From Treponema sp. (GTDB lineage: Bacteria; Spirochaetota; Spirochaetia; Treponematales; Treponemataceae), in contig JAFYZU010000008.1 in the NCBI GenBank assembly GCA_017548565.1, positions 1 through 61,901 of the forward strand: a DNA stretch of 61,901 bases, written 5' to 3'. Of the stretch, positions 1-8,613 are shown in pieces (position 1 is the first letter of the stretch; each line of letters opens with the position of its first letter). A program made the translations under genes and the position numbers. The notes below the pieces were generated by a model. That model had not been told where the DNA came from and ran no database searches. It saw only the letters and a program-made list of their open reading frames with translations.

Positions 1-51
1 ATCTTTCCAATCCTTTAATAAATCAAATGCCTTTCTTCTAAACTTGTCCAT
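1..51 (-). CDS. AAA ATPase / DUF4143 family protein, N-terminus only (runs off left edge)
   Basis: An ATG at 51 on the minus strand opens a frame through the window edge and encodes MDKFRRKAFDLLKDWKD. This matches the usual start of ATP-binding DUF4143 proteins, which run on into a Walker A motif that lies outside the window. An AAGGA Shine-Dalgarno sits about 10 bases upstream. It lies directly downstream of a decayed member of the same family (132-752), so this may be the intact copy. The family assignment rests on 17 residues and on the neighbour. Confidence 0.5.
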   Translation of the reverse strand, partial: MDKFRRKAFDLLKDWKD

Positions 52-56
52 TTTGT

Positions 57-140
57 GTCATTCCTTCAAGTTTATTTTAGCCCAAAAGTGCAGTTTCTTC
101 AAGTTTTTTATTGCAAAAAAGTGCAGTTCCTTCAAGTTTT
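57..140. repeat. Three tandem ~33-bp repeats between two DUF4143 reading frames
   Basis: The core TTCCTTCAAGTTT (plus strand) recurs with a 33-bp period near 60, 93 (as TTTCTTCAAGTTT) and 126. The second and third units share a longer block starting AAAAGTGCAGTT at 84 and 117. The repeat spans the 3' end of the decayed gene and the ribosome-binding region of the next one. A period of 33 is a multiple of three, but the frame through it on the minus strand has stops, so it is not coding. It could be an iterated regulator site or slippage debris. Confidence 0.7.
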
Positions 141-752
141 TGCTGTTTTCATCCATTCCCATGCAAAATACAAAGGAACATTTGTCATCCAATCCTGCTC
201 ACGGTAATCCGTCATGGAAAAACGGCAAGGCATTAATGAAGAATTCACATCATAGACAGTTTTCAAACTTTTGGACCGCAGGTTTTCTTCTGCCTTCACT
301 TCAATCGGATAGACTTCTTCCTTTTGGATAATAAAATCTATTTCGAGCGAGGAATTTTCTTTTGAATAGTAATAAACATTTTTATTGAACGTAATCAGTT
401 CCTGAAGAACATACTGTTCAGTAAAACTTCCCTTGTATTCTGTAAATGCATTGTTGTTTACAAGCACATCTTTTGGACTTGCCTGAACCATTGCTCCTAA
501 AAGTCCTAAGTCTACGATGAACAATTTGAATGCATCAAAATCTTCGTAAAACTTAAGCGGTTTTTCGATTTTTGAAACTCTTGGGATTTTATATACAAGA
601 CCTGCATCCATAAGCCATTGTATTGCATTCTCAAATTCTTTTGCCCGACCGCCTTTTTTGATTGCACTGTAAATGAACTTTTTATTTTCTTTTGCAAGCT
701 GAGAAGGAATGGCTTCCCACTGAATAAGTTCTTGAAATACAGTTCGTTCCAT
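132..752 (-). pseudogene. Truncated ATP-binding protein, DUF4143 half only
   Basis: The 206 residues match the C-terminal half of AAA/DUF4143 proteins, with the family hallmarks SQLAKENKKF, AIQWLMDAGLVYKI, FTEQYVLQEL and a nuclease-like segment IDFIIQKEEVYPIEVKAEEN. Intact members are about 400-450 residues and begin with a P-loop ATPase domain, which is entirely missing here. The first residues read like a junction fused straight into the DUF4143 part, and the C-terminus departs from the family after NVPLY. An AGGAAG ribosome site precedes the ATG at 752, so a short product could still be made. Most likely the remnant of an internal deletion. Confidence 0.7.
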
Positions 753-932
753 TATCCACTTCCTGTTAATATTTTACATTTTTATGAGGGAATTTTTAAG
801 AAATTTTAACATTTTTTATAGCGAACTTTTGTTTTGTTAGCACACTTTTATGTGGGAATAATTATACCATAAACACAAAAAAAATCATTAAACTAATACT
901 TTAATGACAAATGTTATTCCGCGTTAGGCTAT

Positions 933-957
933 GGAGCACCGCGAAGCGTCCTTTTTT
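933..957 (+). terminator. Hairpin with T6, plus strand, opposite the flanking genes
   Basis: GGAGCAC (933-939) pairs imperfectly with GCGTCC (946-951), followed by TTTTTT (952-957). The T-run faces the plus strand, while both neighbouring genes are on the minus strand. Either a plus-strand transcript ends here or this is part of a dispersed repeat; the G+C-rich stretch 919-951 stands out from its AT-rich surroundings. The rest of 753-963 shows nothing recognisable. Confidence 0.35.
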
Positions 958-963
958 ACAATA

Positions 964-2025
964 TTACAAATACTTCATCATTCCGCGCACGGTATCTTTC
1001 CATTCTTCTACAAACCATTTTGGTTCAAGCGGAATGATGTCTTCGCCATATGGGAAGAACTGGCGTTTGATTCCTATTGGCTGATTGCTGCGGAAAGACA
1101 CAAGAACTGCGCCTTCTTTATGAAGAATGTCGCCTGTGTATGGCTCAACTGTTTTTGTATAGGCAAATTCAGCTTCGGAATAATAAAGAGCGGTTCCTTG
1201 AAAAATGAACTTGTAGGTTTCAATCTGTTCGGTAGCAAGGGCGCCAAAGTACCCTACGGCAAAAGTGTCTAACTGCCAGATTTTTTCTTCAGGTAAAGAA
1301 AAATGTGTTGGCAAAATCTTAAGGTTTTGCATGCGCGGAACAACAAAATTTCTTATATCTTTTCTAACCGATTTCCCATCCTGCGAAGCCAGGCCTCTTA
1401 AATACCACTGCTCGTTATCATAAATAAGCTGCCATGGTTCAATCGTGCGCGATTTTGTTTTTTTATCCGTTGTTACATTTTCATAATCGAACTCAAGCAC
1501 CCGGTTATTTTTTAGGGCTTCAAGAATTATATCCCATTCTTCAATTCCAACTGCAGCAACATGCCGCGTTCCCATTACAATGCGGGTTTCAAACCAGGCT
1601 TTGTGTTCTGTTGGTTTTGCTGTTTTAAAATTTACATTTCTCCCGTCATTCATTTCTGATTCAAGGGGATTTTCAAAGGTCTGGAAAACTTTTAAAAGCG
1701 GCTCATAAAGAGGAGTGTTCTGAAACATTTTATAAAGCTTACGTGCCATTGCATAGGCTGGCATTTCTTCTTCGGTAACAAAAACATGCGGAAGCTTAAA
1801 GAACTGCGAGGTATAATGATATCCTCCGTTATCCCTGTCCCATTCAAGCGGAGCATGCCAGTCTTTACGCAGACGCTTTATGTCGCGGTCTACGGTTGGA
1901 ATTGAAACCTTAAGCAAGTCTGCAAGCTGCTCTTTTGAATAATACTTATCGGTCTGAAAAAGTGCATCCAGTCGAAAAAGCCTGAGCACTTCTTTGCCGG
2001 ATTCTCGTTTTTCTTCTTTAGCCAT
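964..2025 (-). CDS. WYL-domain transcriptional regulator (HTH_11 / DeoR-like)
   Basis: The 353 residues form an N-terminal winged helix (about 15-65, including YYSKEQLADLLKVSIPTVDRDIKRLR), a linker, and a C-terminal WYL ligand-sensing domain (about 160-240) whose core is EPWQLIYDNEQWYLRGL, followed by a WCX-type tail. WYL proteins bind nucleic acid or nucleotide-like ligands and control stress, defence or metabolic genes. The target here is unknown. The gene is monocistronic. There is no Shine-Dalgarno: TATAAT lies exactly 6 bases before the ATG, which suggests a leaderless transcript. Confidence 0.88.
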   Translation of the reverse strand: MAKEEKRESGKEVLRLFRLDALFQTDKYYSKEQLADLLKVSIPTVDRDIKRLRKDWHAPLEWDRDNGGYHYTSQFFKLPHVFVTEEEMPAYAMARKLYKMFQNTPLYEPLLKVFQTFENPLESEMNDGRNVNFKTAKPTEHKAWFETRIVMGTRHVAAVGIEEWDIILEALKNNRVLEFDYENVTTDKKTKSRTIEPWQLIYDNEQWYLRGLASQDGKSVRKDIRNFVVPRMQNLKILPTHFSLPEEKIWQLDTFAVGYFGALATEQIETYKFIFQGTALYYSEAEFAYTKTVEPYTGDILHKEGAVLVSFRSNQPIGIKRQFFPYGEDIIPLEPKWFVEEWKDTVRGMMKYL

Positions 2026-2031
2026 AGTTAG

Positions 2032-2059
2032 ATTATATCACTAAATGATAATTTTACAA
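2032..2059 (-). promoter_or_regulatory. Promoter of the WYL regulator, probably leaderless
   Basis: TTGTAA (2059-2054), 16-base spacer, TATAAT (2037-2032), then CTAACT and the ATG at 2025. The predicted start of transcription coincides with the start codon, and no AGGAGG-like site is present. Confidence 0.6.
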
Positions 2060-2078
2060 TTTCTAACTTTCAGCGAGC

Positions 2079-2912
2079 TTACTTTTGTATCATATTTTTT
2101 AATTTCAATGCATTTCGAGCACCGTTCCCATTCGGATGATTATTAAAGAAAACCTGAACCCTTCTGTTTAATATTACTGCATTCTGGATTACAGGCACAA
2201 AGCTTTCCAATTCTGAATCTGAATAATCATAAAGATATCGTGAAGCCCCGTTATTTTTAGAATCAGCAGGGCTCACAATGTTTGAGTACCACGCATTCAC
2301 ATTCCGACCGTGCAGCCGGATATATGCATTGGGTCCGGGAAAAGGGAAAAAATCAGCACTTCCAGCAGGATTGATTACAGTGATTTTCGGAAGATTCTTC
2401 AAATCAGGCATGTCGCAAAATGCAAGAGAAACTTTTCTTTGAACAAGGCCTTGAAAAACTGATTCACGAATCCATTCTTTATGACGGAACTCTATTACAA
2501 CAGGAAATCCTTCGAATGCGGCAATCAGCTTTGAAAGATATATGCGGTTTTCATCTGTATAATGAAAGCTCTCGGGAAACTGAAACAGCACTGCGCTTAA
2601 AACATCCTTCGCCAGCAGAGGATTCAATGCCTTCTTAAAATCATCTGCTGCAGTCTGCCACTGAAAATTAACCTCGTGTGTAAGGAGTCTGTTTGCCTTT
2701 ATGCTGAACTGAAGCCGGCCTTCACTCCGCTCATAAAATGAAAGAATGCGTTCCTGCGTCGGCATGTTGTAAAATGTATTATTCAGCTCAACTGCATTAA
2801 ACTTTGTCGAATAATAAAGTAGAAAATCTGCCCGTTTTACTTCCGGCGGATAAAACACACCCTTCCATTCAGGATAATCATATCCGCTGGTGCCGATAAG
2901 AATATCACTCAT
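2079..2912 (-). CDS. DUF72 (YecE-like) protein
   Basis: The 277 residues begin with the DUF72 signature ILIGTSGYDYPEWKGVFYPP and continue with YYSTKFNAVELNNTFY, FSIKANRLLTHE, a VLFQFP-containing strand and a C-terminal VQVFFNNHPNGNGARNA. The family adopts a TIM-barrel-like fold, is widespread in bacteria, and has no firmly established reaction. Length is normal. It lies 22 bases after the thioesterase gene on the same strand, so the two may be co-transcribed. The start at MSDILIGTSGYDY fits the family. Confidence 0.88.
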   Translation of the reverse strand: MSDILIGTSGYDYPEWKGVFYPPEVKRADFLLYYSTKFNAVELNNTFYNMPTQERILSFYERSEGRLQFSIKANRLLTHEVNFQWQTAADDFKKALNPLLAKDVLSAVLFQFPESFHYTDENRIYLSKLIAAFEGFPVVIEFRHKEWIRESVFQGLVQRKVSLAFCDMPDLKNLPKITVINPAGSADFFPFPGPNAYIRLHGRNVNAWYSNIVSPADSKNNGASRYLYDYSDSELESFVPVIQNAVILNRRVQVFFNNHPNGNGARNALKLKNMIQK

Positions 2913-2934
2913 AATCTACCAGGTTCATCTTCGA

Positions 2935-3348
2935 CTATTCTTCAAGTAGTCTTTTCAAATCACCATAAAAATCAGGATATATTTTTTCGGTAAACACAGG
3001 TTTTCCATTCAAATCTAAAAAGCAATGTGTACTGGTGCCTGTAAAAACAAGTTCACCGCCACAGGTAAACTCATAAGCAAGAGTGAGTTTTAATGCAGAC
3101 AGTTTTGCAACTCTTACGATGCATTCAATAACATCAGCAAACTTTGTAGATTTCTTAAAAGTACAATCAAGTGACAGGACAGGTGAAGCAAGCCCCTTTG
3201 CCTCAAGCTTATCGAAGCTCCAGCCAATCTGATCAAGAAAATCAACGCGTGCCTCTTCCATAAAACGCACGTAATTAGAATGATGGGTAATTCCCATTTT
3301 ATCTGTTTCGTAATAATTCACTTTATGTATATATGGTTTCATCTTCAT
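2935..3348 (-). CDS. Acyl-CoA thioesterase, YbgC/FadM hot-dog family
   Basis: A 137-residue 4HBT hot-dog protein with the YbgC signature YYETDKMGITHHSNYVRFMEE near the N-terminus, where the Asp is the family's usual catalytic residue. Such enzymes hydrolyse short or medium acyl-CoA thioesters. The open frame extends upstream to a TTG at 3384, but that TTG belongs to a TTGACA -35 box. The ATG at 3348 lies 6 bases after an AATAAT -10 box, so I place the start there. An ATG two codons later is also possible. DUF72 follows on the same strand. Confidence 0.85.
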   Translation of the reverse strand: MKMKPYIHKVNYYETDKMGITHHSNYVRFMEEARVDFLDQIGWSFDKLEAKGLASPVLSLDCTFKKSTKFADVIECIVRVAKLSALKLTLAYEFTCGGELVFTGTSTHCFLDLNGKPVFTEKIYPDFYGDLKRLLEE

Positions 3349-3354
3349 ATTGAT

Positions 3355-3384
3355 ATTATTAAAGGACTTCGAACGCTTTGTCAA
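3355..3384 (-). promoter_or_regulatory. Promoter of the thioesterase gene, probably leaderless
   Basis: Perfect TTGACA (3384-3379), 18-base spacer, AATAAT (3360-3355), then 6 bases to the ATG at 3348. Shifting by one gives a 17-base spacer with TAATAA. No Shine-Dalgarno sequence is present. Confidence 0.55.
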
Positions 3385-3475
3385 TGATGTGAAAAGTTCA
3401 TATATGACTCACAAAAGAAATTTACAATTAGATAAACAACAAGAATAATGATATAATTATCAGAAAGAGGATTTT

Positions 3476-4378
3476 ATGCGTGCAAAATTTTTTAAAATTC
3501 TGATTTTATTCTGGACTGCATTTATCGGTATAGGTGCATATGTCGGTGGAATTTCAATGCTGCTTGCCCCGGACGGAAGTATTCTTCATATGCAGACAAT
3601 GCTTCCATATTTTCAGGTGCTGCCGTTTGCAGACTTACTTTTTCAGAATTACATTTTTTCGGGAATCGCACTTATTATCGTAAACGGAATCAGTAATACA
3701 ATCGCATTTATACTGATTTTAAAAAACAAAAAGACAGGCTTTGTTCTTGGAACAGTTTTTGGTTTTACACTCATGCTCTGGATTATAATTCAGTTTGTGA
3801 TTTTCCCTTCAAATCTTCTGGACAGACTTTATTTTACATTCGGTGTTCTCCAGCTCATCTGTGGCTACAACGCGCTTGTCTCATTTAACCAGAAGAACTT
3901 TAAATTCAACACAGATGATTACAAAAATATTGATAAAAACTCAAAAACTCTTGTTGTATTTTTTTCAAGACTGAACTATACAAAAAAGATTGCATATCAG
4001 AAGGCTGATTGTGAAAAAGCAGATATCGTAGAACTCAAAACAAAAGAAAGAACGGAAGGAACTCTTGGTTTCTGGTGGTGCGGACGATTCGGCATGCACA
4101 AATGGAGAATGGAGACTTTCCCTCTGGAGCTTGATTTATCGCGCTTTGAAAAAATTATTGTAGTAACTCCTATCTGGGTTTTTAAAATGTGTGCACCTGT
4201 ACGCGATTTTCTTTATAAAAATCAGGAAATGCTGCAAAACAAAAAAATCGAGGTCATTTTCAATCACTTTAATCCGTGGTTACCAAAGGGTGCTGTTCGT
4301 GAACTGAAAAAACTTGTTCCTGCAGATTCCATTGAATCAAAAACTACAATGCTCGGACATACATTTAATTACACTTAA
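3476..4378 (+). CDS. Membrane protein with C-terminal flavodoxin-like domain
   Basis: About the first 145 of 300 residues hold four hydrophobic helices (about 8-30, 55-80, 88-115, 120-140). The rest looks like a flavodoxin or NAD(P)H-oxidoreductase fold: strand KTLVVFFSRLNYTKK (phosphate-loop position), KIIVVTPIWVFKMCAPVRDFL and KKIEVIFNHFNPWLPKGA. Flavodoxins bind FMN and carry electrons. A membrane-anchored version may serve a membrane redox partner, but none is encoded nearby. The start is supported by AGAGGA 5 bases upstream and a TATAAT about 25 bases upstream. The exact family is uncertain. Confidence 0.7.
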   Translation: MRAKFFKILILFWTAFIGIGAYVGGISMLLAPDGSILHMQTMLPYFQVLPFADLLFQNYIFSGIALIIVNGISNTIAFILILKNKKTGFVLGTVFGFTLMLWIIIQFVIFPSNLLDRLYFTFGVLQLICGYNALVSFNQKNFKFNTDDYKNIDKNSKTLVVFFSRLNYTKKIAYQKADCEKADIVELKTKERTEGTLGFWWCGRFGMHKWRMETFPLELDLSRFEKIIVVTPIWVFKMCAPVRDFLYKNQEMLQNKKIEVIFNHFNPWLPKGAVRELKKLVPADSIESKTTMLGHTFNYT

Positions 4379-4413
4379 AAAATTAAACTAAAAACCTAAA
4401 ACTGAATAAAAAA

Positions 4414-4440
4414 TACCCCCTCCGTTTATAGAAAGGGGTA
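4414..4440 (-). terminator. Intrinsic terminator after the DUF937 gene
   Basis: TACCCC (4414-4419) pairs with GGGGTA (4435-4440). Read on the minus strand the hairpin is followed by TTTTTT, so it ends the leftward DUF937 transcript. It sits between two convergent genes. Confidence 0.75.
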
Positions 4441-4475
4441 CGTATCTGATTAGTAACAAATTATTCAATTACAGT

Positions 4476-5201
4476 TTATTTCAACAGCTTTCCTGCAAGT
4501 CCTGCTATTGTTGAAAGAGTGCTTGATTTTTTGGCAGCAGTCTTTTTCTTTGCAGTTGTTGTTTTAGTGGCAGTTGTCTTTTTTGCAGTTGTTTTAGCAG
4601 TTGTAGTTTTCTTTGCAACTGTTGTCTTTTTTGCGGCAGTTGTTTTTCCTGCTGCTTTTTTTGCTACAGAAGAAATAATTCCTGCTGTACCTGCTGTTCC
4701 AAGAATTCCTGTGATTAAACTCTTTGCATTTACACCCTTCATCAGACCAGTAATTGTACTTACGATAGATGAAGTAGTTTCAGAAGATGACGATGCATCT
4801 GTTGTTTTTCCAAGAAGTGACATGAACAAAGGAGCAACTCCGGAAAGGATTGAAGTTGTTGCTTTCTTTGATACACCTGCCTGTTCTGCGATGCTTGCTG
4901 TTTCTTCAGCGGCAGAATCACCAAGAAGATGCTTTACGATTTTTGCTCCGTCTTTCAAATCTACATTTTTGAAGAAGGTTGCAAGATTTGAAGTTCCGGT
5001 TTTTGCATGCTCTGCAAGTGCGTCTGTAAATCCTTCTGCTGCAGATTTACTTTTTGACTGTGACAAGGCACTTTTTAAGAAAACAGGTAATGCAGCTGAA
5101 ACAACATTCTGAACATCTGATTTATCTGTTTCTGTTGCTTTTGCAAGATTAGTAATACTAGAAGCGCTTAACATTGTTGAAAGAATTGAAGATACATCCA
5201 T
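4476..5201 (-). CDS. DUF937 protein with histone H1-like Lys/Ala/Thr tail
   Basis: Residues about 1-150 resemble DUF937 (YidB-like): helical, serine-rich, with VQNVVSAALPVFLKSALSQS, DGAKIVKHLLGD and SGVAPLFMSLLGKT. Residues about 180-225 are an almost pure K/A/T repeat of AKKTT-type units like bacterial histone H1-like proteins, ending in a short hydrophobic helix LSTIAGLAGKLLK. Function of DUF937 is unclear. The basic tail suggests DNA or polyanion binding, which is inference. GAGG precedes the ATG, and a terminator follows. Confidence 0.75.
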   Translation of the reverse strand: MDVSSILSTMLSASSITNLAKATETDKSDVQNVVSAALPVFLKSALSQSKSKSAAEGFTDALAEHAKTGTSNLATFFKNVDLKDGAKIVKHLLGDSAAEETASIAEQAGVSKKATTSILSGVAPLFMSLLGKTTDASSSSETTSSIVSTITGLMKGVNAKSLITGILGTAGTAGIISSVAKKAAGKTTAAKKTTVAKKTTTAKTTAKKTTATKTTTAKKKTAAKKSSTLSTIAGLAGKLLK

Positions 5202-5284
5202 TTTGATACCTCGAAATAATATATGTTAGTTTTATTATACATCTGTTTTTTTTAATCGTAAAGAAATATTCATTATATAAACAA

Positions 5285-5704
5285 TTACTGTTCAATATAA
5301 TTTGTACTGCTGGAATAAGAAGAAAGCTGGGATCGGACAGTTTCAAGTCTGCTTTTTAACTCACGGACTGAATGTATGTTATTATAAATCTTATGCGACA
5401 TATATGCATCTGCCAGAAATCCGTCAAAAACAAAATCTGCAAATGTCGCAAAGGTTCCGATGTTTATACCGCATCCCTCGGGAACATTCATCTGCTTTAA
5501 AGACTGATTCAGGCTTCCCAGAAGATAATTTGCCCTGTCCATCAATTCTCTGGCTTTATTAATCTTTGAATGTTTTACTACATTTGTAACAAAACCTCCG
5601 CCCATAATATCAAAAAATCCCCAGGTTCTTGCACTTTTGAGTTTTTTTTCTGCTTCTTTAAGTATTTCTATTAATTCATCAATCTGTAAAATTATCTGTT
5701 CCAT
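5285..5704 (-). CDS. Conserved hypothetical protein, 139 aa
   Basis: A soluble helical protein. Residues 1-25 form a likely coiled-coil, followed by a glycine-rich conserved-looking patch TWGFFDIMGGGFVTNVVKHS and a second helical region. The WG..D..GGG..T...KHS pattern recurs in uncharacterised bacterial proteins of similar size; I know no function for it. There is no signal peptide or membrane segment. No Shine-Dalgarno is visible before the ATG, and a TATATT lies 7 bases upstream, so it may be another leaderless start, though less clear than the others. Confidence 0.6.
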   Translation of the reverse strand: MEQIILQIDELIEILKEAEKKLKSARTWGFFDIMGGGFVTNVVKHSKINKARELMDRANYLLGSLNQSLKQMNVPEGCGINIGTFATFADFVFDGFLADAYMSHKIYNNIHSVRELKSRLETVRSQLSSYSSSTNYIEQ

Positions 5705-5839
5705 ATAAAAAAATATATATCATCTTCCGGCAAAAATCAATTTATTTACAAAATGATGCTGATTTTATAAGCCTAATATCATTAAATGATAAAGTTAAGT
5801 TATAAAATCTGTGTTATAATAAAATAATCAGGAGTTTCT

Positions 5840-8602
5840 ATGACTAATACTATCGAAAACTGTCTTCTGGCGAACATAAAAGACAAAAACAATTATTTTG
5901 TTTTTCCGACACAGCATTCTGCCGATTTATGGGCCGATGAAATCATTACAATTTCAGATGTAACTTCTGTTGCAATGGAACGATTTCTTGCATGGGATAC
6001 CTTCAAGGCTAATTCAATCCGAAGTCAGCATCAGGATAAACGTTCTATTCCTTCTGTATTGCGTCAGATTTTTGCATCAAAGCTTCTTGAAGAAAACAAA
6101 GAATCTCCTTTTCTAACTTCCATCCTTCGCAAAGAATACGCAGAGTTCTCATCAAGCTTTTCATCGTGGATTGCAAAAATCCTTCCAGCCCTTCAAATGT
6201 GGAAAAACTATTCCGATAAATCAGCTTTACCAAAGGATGATGAAGACAAGGATTATGAGCAAATCTATGAACGATATTCCCAATTTCTGAAAAACAATTC
6301 ACTTTTTGATCCGGCATGGGAAACTCCACCTTTCAAAGAAGATTCAAATCACTATTTTATTTTTTTCCCCGAAATCCTTTCTGATTATGCTGAATATAAG
6401 AACATCCTCGAGAAATCTCCTGCAAACATCACGCTTATTCATCTTGAACAACTCAATCTCTGTGGAAAAGTAAACTTTTTCGATAATTCGCGCACTGAAC
6501 TGAACAGCATCGCTCTTTACCTGAGGACCCTTCATTCAGAAAAAAACATTCCGTGGGATAAAATTGCAATAAATGTTCCCGATCCCGACACTTACGAGCC
6601 TTACATCACCCGCGAACTGGAGCTTTATGAAATCCCGTATCTTACGCGCAACGCAAAACCTCTGTCATCAACTACTGCCGGTTCATTTTTTTCACAGCTT
6701 CTTGAATGTTATACGACAGATTTTAATTTCAACTCAATTAAAAATCTCCTTCTGAATAATGAGATTCCATGGCTTGATTCTTCGTGCGCAATGGATCTTA
6801 TTGAATACGGACAAAAGAATAACTGTATCTGTAATTTTACATACAAGGATGTTAAATACAACGTATGGGAAGAGTCGTTCCGGCGTTCTCCATGCAGCGA
6901 AACAACAGTGAATTTTTACAAGTCGTTGAAAAACATCATTACCAAAATTGCACTTGCAGATTCGTTCGAAAGCATAAAAAATCATTACTTTGAATTCCGT
7001 ACGAAATTCTTTGATTACAACAACTGTTCGGAAAAAGTCAACAATATTCTGAGCCGATGCATAAGTGAGTTAAGCGGTCTGATTGATATTGAACAGGAAT
7101 TTCCGCATTGTTCTCTTTCGAATCCATTCAGTTTTTTTGTAGAGCAGTTATCATCAATAAATTATTTAAGTCAGGCAAAAGAAAACGGAGTTCAGATTCT
7201 CGGTTACAAAACAGCCGCCTGTTCTCCGTTCGATATTCATGTAATTCTTGATGCAAGCCAGCAGAATCTTTCGGTAATCTACAAGCCTCTTTCTTTTTTA
7301 CGTGAAGACAAACGAAAGCTTCTTCTCGGCGGAAAAAACTATGAGGATCCGAATGTTACCAATGAATTCATTTCCCTTTATATTATGAATTCGCGCAAAG
7401 AAAACACATTCTTTACTGCTGCCTCTAAAACCTTCTATGGATATTCACAAAGTGTCAGCTGCCTTGAAGAAATTAATTATAAAGATAAAGAAAATCCATT
7501 CATTACCGGCGACCCTTACAAAAGCGAAAAAAACTGGTTTCTTGGAAAAACCGAACCCGATGCTTTTTTTGAGCATTCCGTAAAAGGATTTTCAAACTGG
7601 TCAGATAAATATCTGAATGAATCAAAAGAAGATGAACGTCCTCTGAAAATTATTGAACAGGAAATCAGAAATAAATCAAAGGATAATTATTTTTCTGTCA
7701 ATTATTCCGATTTAAAAAAATTCCTTGAATGCCCGAGAAGCTGGCTCCTGCGCAAAATCACTAATCTTGAAGAGCAGGACAACGATGCACAGCTTATGGG
7801 ACGTTTTAAAACCGGAAACCTTTATCATAAAATCCTAGAACTTGTTTTCAATGAATTTAAACAAAAAAATCTTCCGCTGAAGCTTTACGAAGATGGACTG
7901 CTTCCAAAAGATTATGAAAAAATAATAACTAAAAAAACGGATGAAGCCATAAATTATTACAACTATTCAAAACCCGATGATTCAGACAACAACAGTTTTC
8001 TTGAAGTTGAGCTATTAAAAACTACAAAGAATGATATTTTAAAGAAAATTAAAAATACAGTTTTGACTATTTCCAATGAATTCTGCAAAGATAGTGTTCA
8101 ATACGTGGCTTTTATCGAGCAATGGTTTGATTATATAATTCCTGATACAAACATTAAATTCGGAGGCTTCGTAGACTGCATCTTAAAGGACAATAATTCG
8201 AATTACACGATAATTGATTATAAAAGCACGATGAGTGCAGTTCCAGGAAAATCTGTTTTAGATGAAAATGAAGATCCTTCAGTTATAGATTTCGAAGAAC
8301 TTCCTGATTTTCAGATGCCTGCCTATTACTATCTTCTTTCAAAAAATAATCCGGATTATAACATAAAAAGGATTTCTTACTTTATAATAAATCCTTCAAA
8401 ATCAGAAACAAAATCATTTAAAGACGTAAAGCTTGATAATATGAAACCTACAATTGAAAAAATGCTTGAATGCATAAATTATTATTATCAGAAAATTACG
8501 TCCAATGATTACACTAAGGATTACATTCCTTTTGATACCTGCAATAAATGTCAGAACAAGGCAATCTGTCGTAAATCTTTCAATATTGCAAAACGAAGCT
8601 AA
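5840..8602 (+). CDS. addB: AddB-type nuclease/helicase-like subunit (PD-(D/E)XK, Fe-S)
   Basis: 920 residues with an inactivated helicase-like N-terminus and a C-terminal RecB-type nuclease. Catalytic candidates are D779 (GGFVDC), D793 and K795 (IIDYKS). C631 (FLECPRSW) plus C901, C904 and C910 (CNKCQNKAIC) match the four cysteines that hold the 4Fe-4S cluster of AddB. AddAB resects double-strand breaks for RecA-dependent repair. addA follows after 11 bases, which supports the assignment. AGGAG precedes the ATG, with TATAAT at 5815. Sequence outside the nuclease domain is divergent. Confidence 0.88.
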   Translation: MTNTIENCLLANIKDKNNYFVFPTQHSADLWADEIITISDVTSVAMERFLAWDTFKANSIRSQHQDKRSIPSVLRQIFASKLLEENKESPFLTSILRKEYAEFSSSFSSWIAKILPALQMWKNYSDKSALPKDDEDKDYEQIYERYSQFLKNNSLFDPAWETPPFKEDSNHYFIFFPEILSDYAEYKNILEKSPANITLIHLEQLNLCGKVNFFDNSRTELNSIALYLRTLHSEKNIPWDKIAINVPDPDTYEPYITRELELYEIPYLTRNAKPLSSTTAGSFFSQLLECYTTDFNFNSIKNLLLNNEIPWLDSSCAMDLIEYGQKNNCICNFTYKDVKYNVWEESFRRSPCSETTVNFYKSLKNIITKIALADSFESIKNHYFEFRTKFFDYNNCSEKVNNILSRCISELSGLIDIEQEFPHCSLSNPFSFFVEQLSSINYLSQAKENGVQILGYKTAACSPFDIHVILDASQQNLSVIYKPLSFLREDKRKLLLGGKNYEDPNVTNEFISLYIMNSRKENTFFTAASKTFYGYSQSVSCLEEINYKDKENPFITGDPYKSEKNWFLGKTEPDAFFEHSVKGFSNWSDKYLNESKEDERPLKIIEQEIRNKSKDNYFSVNYSDLKKFLECPRSWLLRKITNLEEQDNDAQLMGRFKTGNLYHKILELVFNEFKQKNLPLKLYEDGLLPKDYEKIITKKTDEAINYYNYSKPDDSDNNSFLEVELLKTTKNDILKKIKNTVLTISNEFCKDSVQYVAFIEQWFDYIIPDTNIKFGGFVDCILKDNNSNYTIIDYKSTMSAVPGKSVLDENEDPSVIDFEELPDFQMPAYYYLLSKNNPDYNIKRISYFIINPSKSETKSFKDVKLDNMKPTIEKMLECINYYYQKITSNDYTKDYIPFDTCNKCQNKAICRKSFNIAKRS

Positions 8603-8613
8603 CGGAGAAATAT

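Noticed and set aside
3349..3384. N-terminal extension of the thioesterase from a TTG start
   Set aside because: The TTG is part of a perfect TTGACA -35 box, and the family's sequence begins at the downstream ATG.
4519..5112. 197-residue plus-strand open frame
   Set aside because: It is the antisense of the DUF937 gene; its Val/Phe/Ala-rich sequence mirrors the Lys/Thr/Ala tail.
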